A DNA stretch of 8,389 nucleotides from positions 1 to 8,389 of the forward strand of contig CAMLRV010000086.1 in assembly GCA_946482495.1 (NCBI GenBank), given 5' to 3'. Positions 6,259 to 8,389 of this stretch are shown piece by piece. Under the pieces are notes generated by a model, which was not told where the DNA came from, made no database searches, and saw only the letters and a list, made by a program, of their open reading frames with translations. Both the position numbers and the translations under genes were made by a program. This DNA is from an uncultured Flavobacteriia bacterium (GTDB taxonomy: Bacteria > Bacteroidota > Bacteroidia > Flavobacteriales > Flavobacteriaceae). Numbering within the stretch: the first letter of the stretch is position 1; the number at the start of each line of letters is the position of its first letter.

Positions 6259-6765
6259 TTACTTCTTCATGAATTTAACTAATAATTGGGCTAACCAATT
6301 GTCTTTGTATTCTGTGATTTTGTCTAAAACGTTATCGGCTTGTAAAACGAAATCGTATAGTTTGGTAGTTTGATCTACAAAGTGTTTTTCTTCTTCTGAA
6401 GCATTGGCGTCAATAGATGAAACTTCTTTTAAGACTTTCAAAGCTGGTTTGATTTCTCTTTTGCTTCTTTCTTTCGAGATTTTTACCGCTAATTCATCCA
6501 AATCTTTTTCAGCTGTGAAAAATTCACGTCTTTCTCCAGCTTTATATTCTTTGTATACAATTCCCCAATCCATTAAAGCTCTTAAATTCATAGAAGCGTT
6601 ACCACGAGAAATTTGTAATTCTTCCATAATGTCTTCCATTGAAACTGCTTCGTGCGATACCATTAACAAGGCGTGAATTTGCGCCATCGTTTTGTTAATG
6701 CCCCATTGAGAACCTAATGCTCCCCAAGTTTGTACGAATTTATTTTTAGCTTCTTTGTATTGCAT
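6259..6765 (-). CDS. GbsR/MarR-family transcriptional regulator
   Basis: A 168-residue cytoplasmic DNA-binding protein. The N-terminus with WGINKTMAQIHALL (21-34) is typical of the GbsR branch of the MarR superfamily. A winged helix-turn-helix follows: SMEDIMEELQISRGNASMNLRAL at about 42-64, with the recognition helix in RGNASMNLRAL, and a basic wing at KAGERREFF (75-83). The C-terminal half is helical and charged and would serve for dimerisation and sensing. Bacillus GbsR senses choline; no ligand can be assigned here. The start at 6765 fits the family. A consensus -7 element ends 4 nt before it, so the mRNA is probably leaderless. An inverted repeat covers its -33 element and recurs before the next gene, which suggests autoregulation and control of the three membrane genes behind it. 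Confidence 0.88.
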   Translation of the reverse strand: MQYKEAKNKFVQTWGALGSQWGINKTMAQIHALLMVSHEAVSMEDIMEELQISRGNASMNLRALMDWGIVYKEYKAGERREFFTAEKDLDELAVKISKERSKREIKPALKVLKEVSSIDANASEEEKHFVDQTTKLYDFVLQADNVLDKITEYKDNWLAQLLVKFMKK

Positions 6766-6769
6766 GTGT

Positions 6770-6799
6770 CAAAGGTAATAAAAGTTTTTAAACTTTCAA
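6770..6799 (-). promoter_or_regulatory. Promoter of the GbsR/MarR regulator, predicted leaderless
   Basis: On the minus strand TTG (6799-6797), then 19 nt, then TACCTTTG (6777-6770): a full match to the Bacteroidota TTG-N19-TAnnTTTG promoter. The -7 element ends 4 nt from the ATG at 6765, so transcription should begin at or next to the start codon. The -33 TTG lies within and just beside the left arm of the inverted repeat at 6789-6816, so a bound repressor would block it. Confidence 0.72.
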
Positions 6800-6816
6800 A
6801 AAAAAATGAAAGTTTA
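6789..6816. promoter_or_regulatory. Putative GbsR/MarR operator, copy 2 (autoregulatory)
   Basis: TAAACTTTCA (6789-6798) and TGAAAGTTTA (6807-6816) are perfect 10-bp inverted arms separated by eight As. The inner 8 bp of each arm and the spacer length equal copy 1 at 6220-6243. A further half-site, AAAGTTT at 6781-6787, adjoins it. The element overlaps the regulator's -33 region and lies about 13 nt upstream of the -33 element of the divergent gene at 6884, so it might affect both. Confidence 0.68.
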
Positions 6817-6829
6817 TTTTTTTGAGGTT

Positions 6830-6858
6830 TTGTGTTAAATAAATTAATGCTATATTTG
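6830..6858 (+). promoter_or_regulatory. Promoter of the 130-residue hypothetical gene
   Basis: TTG (6830-6832, within TTTTG), then 18 nt, then TATATTTG (6851-6858), an exact TAnnTTTG. This is a near-ideal Bacteroidota promoter, predicting a leader of about 22 nt before the ATG at 6884. Confidence 0.72.
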
Positions 6859-6883
6859 TACGAAATAACTTAAGAAAATAAAA

Positions 6884-7276
6884 ATGGAAAATTCAATTAA
6901 AGTAGTTCAGATTTCTAAAATTAATAGCGAGAAATCTTTTGTTTTTAATGAAGATAAAAGGGTAGGATTTCCACTAGAACCTTTAATTACTGCTGAAATT
7001 ATGGATTCTAATATTATAAAAATTAGAATCGTAGTTTTTATTGATAAAGATAATGAGATGGATCCTTATGTAGAAGTTGTTTCTGAAATAGAGGATACGT
7101 TAAACATTTCAATTAATTATAATTTTAAAGAAGAAAAACCGCTTGAATACAATTGTTATTATTTAGAAATTAATTATGCGAGTGAAACGGTTTCTAAGGT
7201 AAAAAAAATTAATTCGAAGTTAATTGATATCGATCCAAAAACTTCAAGAGGCACTGTAACTATGGTGGCAACTTAA
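6884..7276 (+). CDS. Hypothetical soluble protein, 130 residues
   Basis: I do not recognise this protein. It has no signal peptide, membrane helix or cysteine-rich motif (a single Cys in YNCYYLEINY, 89-98). Residues 1-100 alternate hydrophobic and polar residues, as in a beta-rich fold (for example IIKIRIVVFIDKD at 44-56 and YVEVVSEIEDTLNISINYNF at 62-81), and it is rich in Glu, Asp, Lys, Asn and Ile. The C-terminal IDPKTSRGTVTMVAT could be an exposed tail or last strand. A distant likeness to SecB-type beta sandwiches was considered, but the evidence is weak. A strong promoter, the A-rich leader AAAATAAAA and codon use like its neighbours support a real gene. It is divergent from the GbsR/MarR regulator and sits just upstream of the TPR sensor gene, which has its own -7 element. 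Confidence 0.62.
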   Translation: MENSIKVVQISKINSEKSFVFNEDKRVGFPLEPLITAEIMDSNIIKIRIVVFIDKDNEMDPYVEVVSEIEDTLNISINYNFKEEKPLEYNCYYLEINYASETVSKVKKINSKLIDIDPKTSRGTVTMVAT

Positions 7277-7300
7277 AGTTTTTTTAAAATTACTCTTAAA

Positions 7301-7308
7301 TACTTTTG
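7301..7308 (+). promoter_or_regulatory. -7 element of the TPR sensor gene promoter
   Basis: TACTTTTG is an exact TAnnTTTG match, 27 nt before the ATG at 7336 and predicting a leader of about 24 nt. The -33 region is a T run rather than a clear TTG. Confidence 0.5.
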
Positions 7309-7335
7309 CAAATAATTATGTAGTATTAAATTCTA

Positions 7336-8389
7336 ATGTGCAAGATTAAACAATTCTGCTTACTTCTTTTTTTTATTAATTGTAAACTCTTGTTTGCCCA
7401 AAGTTGTGACGCTGAAAAATTGTTTAATGATGAAGTATTAAAAAAAATAAAGCAACATCCAACAGAAATAAATTTTAAAAAGGCTGGATTCTTTTTTATT
7501 CAGAAAGAATTAGATTCTGTGATGTTGTATTCCATGAAATATTTAACACAAAAGGATAGAGTTTCCCAGCTTTCCAATTATTGTCATTTTTTTAGAGGAA
7601 CATTTTTTCAAAATAAAAAACTCTTTAATCAAGCAGAGAAAGAGTTAAATCGAATTGATAAAAATTTCGACTTTCATCATTTAGTTAAATTTAAAAACGG
7701 AACTATTGCTGCAGAACAGAGAAAATTTGAAAAAGCAATAAACTATTTTCTTTCAATTGAGAAGCAAAATAAGAGCGTCATAAATGAAGGGCTTAGGTTT
7801 GAAAATATTGGCTTGTGTTATTTACATTTAGGAAAAATTACTCTGGCTAAAAATTACTTGTTTAAGAGTTTGAAAATTAGCGAAGAAAATAAAGATACTT
7901 TAAGAATCATAACTTCCTATACTAATATTGCCAACTTATTTTATGAAGAATATAAAGACAAAGAAGCAATAGTTTATTTCGAAAAAGCTTATCTACTTTC
8001 AAAAGCAAGTAAAGATTTTAGGGGAAAACAAAACACAGCATTAAACATGGCTGTAATCGAAGAAAATAGAAATAATTTACCTTTAGCTTTAAAGTATCGA
8101 AAAGAATATGAAATTTGGAAAGATTCTTTAAATGACCAAGATAAAGTTTGGGCGGTTGCAGAAACTGAGAAAAAATATGCAGTCAAAGAGAAGGAAAAAG
8201 AAATTAACTTGCTTGAAACCGAAAACAAGTTAAAAAGCGCAGAGAAAAATGCACTTATCATCATTTCAAGTTTATTATTAGTATTATTTGGTACCGGAAT
8301 TTACTTTTACAAACTAAAAATTAAGCAAAATAAAATCATAGTTTTTCAAAAAGAAAAATTAAATGATTTAAATATAACCAAGGACCGAC
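7336..8389 (+). CDS. TPR-repeat membrane sensor protein, probable histidine kinase N-terminal part (runs off right edge)
   Basis: The frame is open for 351 codons to the window edge. Residues 1-21 form a signal peptide with a hydrophobic core (FCLLLFFINCKLLFA) and likely cleavage near FA-Q. Helical TPR repeats follow, with clear units at about 117-143, 154-183, 195-223 and 234-263 (for example NIGLCYLHLGKITLAKNYLF). A charged coiled coil (about 272-303) leads to one membrane helix (306-325) and a second coiled linker ending LNDLNITKDR. In Bacteroidota, TPR-TM proteins with a linker ending in LN-x-TKD-R/K usually continue into a HisKA domain (LFS-I-x-x-HDLR), so a two-component sensor kinase is the best guess. 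The kinase domain itself is not in the window; a DNA-binding output domain is the main alternative. The periplasmic TPR region probably binds a protein or peptide signal. Confidence 0.78.
   Translation, partial: MCKIKQFCLLLFFINCKLLFAQSCDAEKLFNDEVLKKIKQHPTEINFKKAGFFFIQKELDSVMLYSMKYLTQKDRVSQLSNYCHFFRGTFFQNKKLFNQAEKELNRIDKNFDFHHLVKFKNGTIAAEQRKFEKAINYFLSIEKQNKSVINEGLRFENIGLCYLHLGKITLAKNYLFKSLKISEENKDTLRIITSYTNIANLFYEEYKDKEAIVYFEKAYLLSKASKDFRGKQNTALNMAVIEENRNNLPLALKYRKEYEIWKDSLNDQDKVWAVAETEKKYAVKEKEKEINLLETENKLKSAEKNALIIISSLLLVLFGTGIYFYKLKIKQNKIIVFQKEKLNDLNITKDR

Noticed and set aside
6404..6676. Plus-strand open frame of 90 codons inside the regulator gene
   Set aside because: It is antisense to a clearly conserved GbsR/MarR protein, with no start signals of its own.
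7989..8264. Minus-strand open frame of 91 codons inside the TPR gene
   Set aside because: It is a shadow of the TPR coding frame; its serine- and phenylalanine-rich sequence is what antisense of lysine- and glutamate-rich DNA gives.

Overview
The window is AT-rich DNA from a member of the Bacteroidota, most likely Flavobacteriaceae (Flavobacterium or a close relative). The case rests on the protein families present and on six exact matches to the Bacteroidota -7 promoter element TAnnTTTG placed just upstream of genes. Ribosome binding sites are weak and A-rich, as is usual in this phylum. Every intact gene but one ends in TAA.

Left part (1-3780), minus strand: the 5' end of a FabH-like ketoacyl-ACP synthase III gene that runs off the left edge; a group III truncated haemoglobin with all key haem-pocket residues; and gcvP, the glycine-cleavage P-protein, followed by a perfect intrinsic terminator. 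The most notable observation is in gcvP. The open frame starts at 3478 and gives 894 residues, but the frame continues upstream to an ATG at 3637 and encodes a recognisable GcvP N-terminus interrupted by two in-frame TAA codons (3488-3490 and 3539-3541), both where leucine (TTA) is expected. The other 894 codons look undamaged.

Middle (3780-5033): a UbiA-like polytopic membrane protein on the plus strand overlaps tail-to-tail by 21 bp with a minus-strand SRPBCC-fold protein. A long perfect inverted repeat (5058-5123), resembling the GTCATTCTG-type palindromes scattered through flavobacterial genomes, sits upstream of the SRPBCC gene.

Right-middle (5130-6884), minus strand: a GbsR/MarR regulator followed by three small membrane proteins, two of them tandem paralogues, in a tight operon. 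The same palindrome, AACTTTCA-N8-TGAAAGTT, occurs over the regulator's own promoter and again between the regulator and the first membrane gene. It is probably the regulator's operator, so this looks like a small self-regulated membrane module of unknown function.

Right end (6884-8389), plus strand: an unrecognised 130-residue soluble protein with a good promoter, then the N-terminal 351 residues of a secreted or periplasmic TPR protein with one membrane helix. It is cut by the window edge exactly where a histidine-kinase dimerisation domain would be expected.

Two genes (3780 and 6765) have a consensus -7 element ending only 4 nt before the ATG, which predicts leaderless mRNAs. No tRNA, rRNA, CRISPR array or insertion sequence was seen. 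No gene-free stretch exceeds 300 bases.
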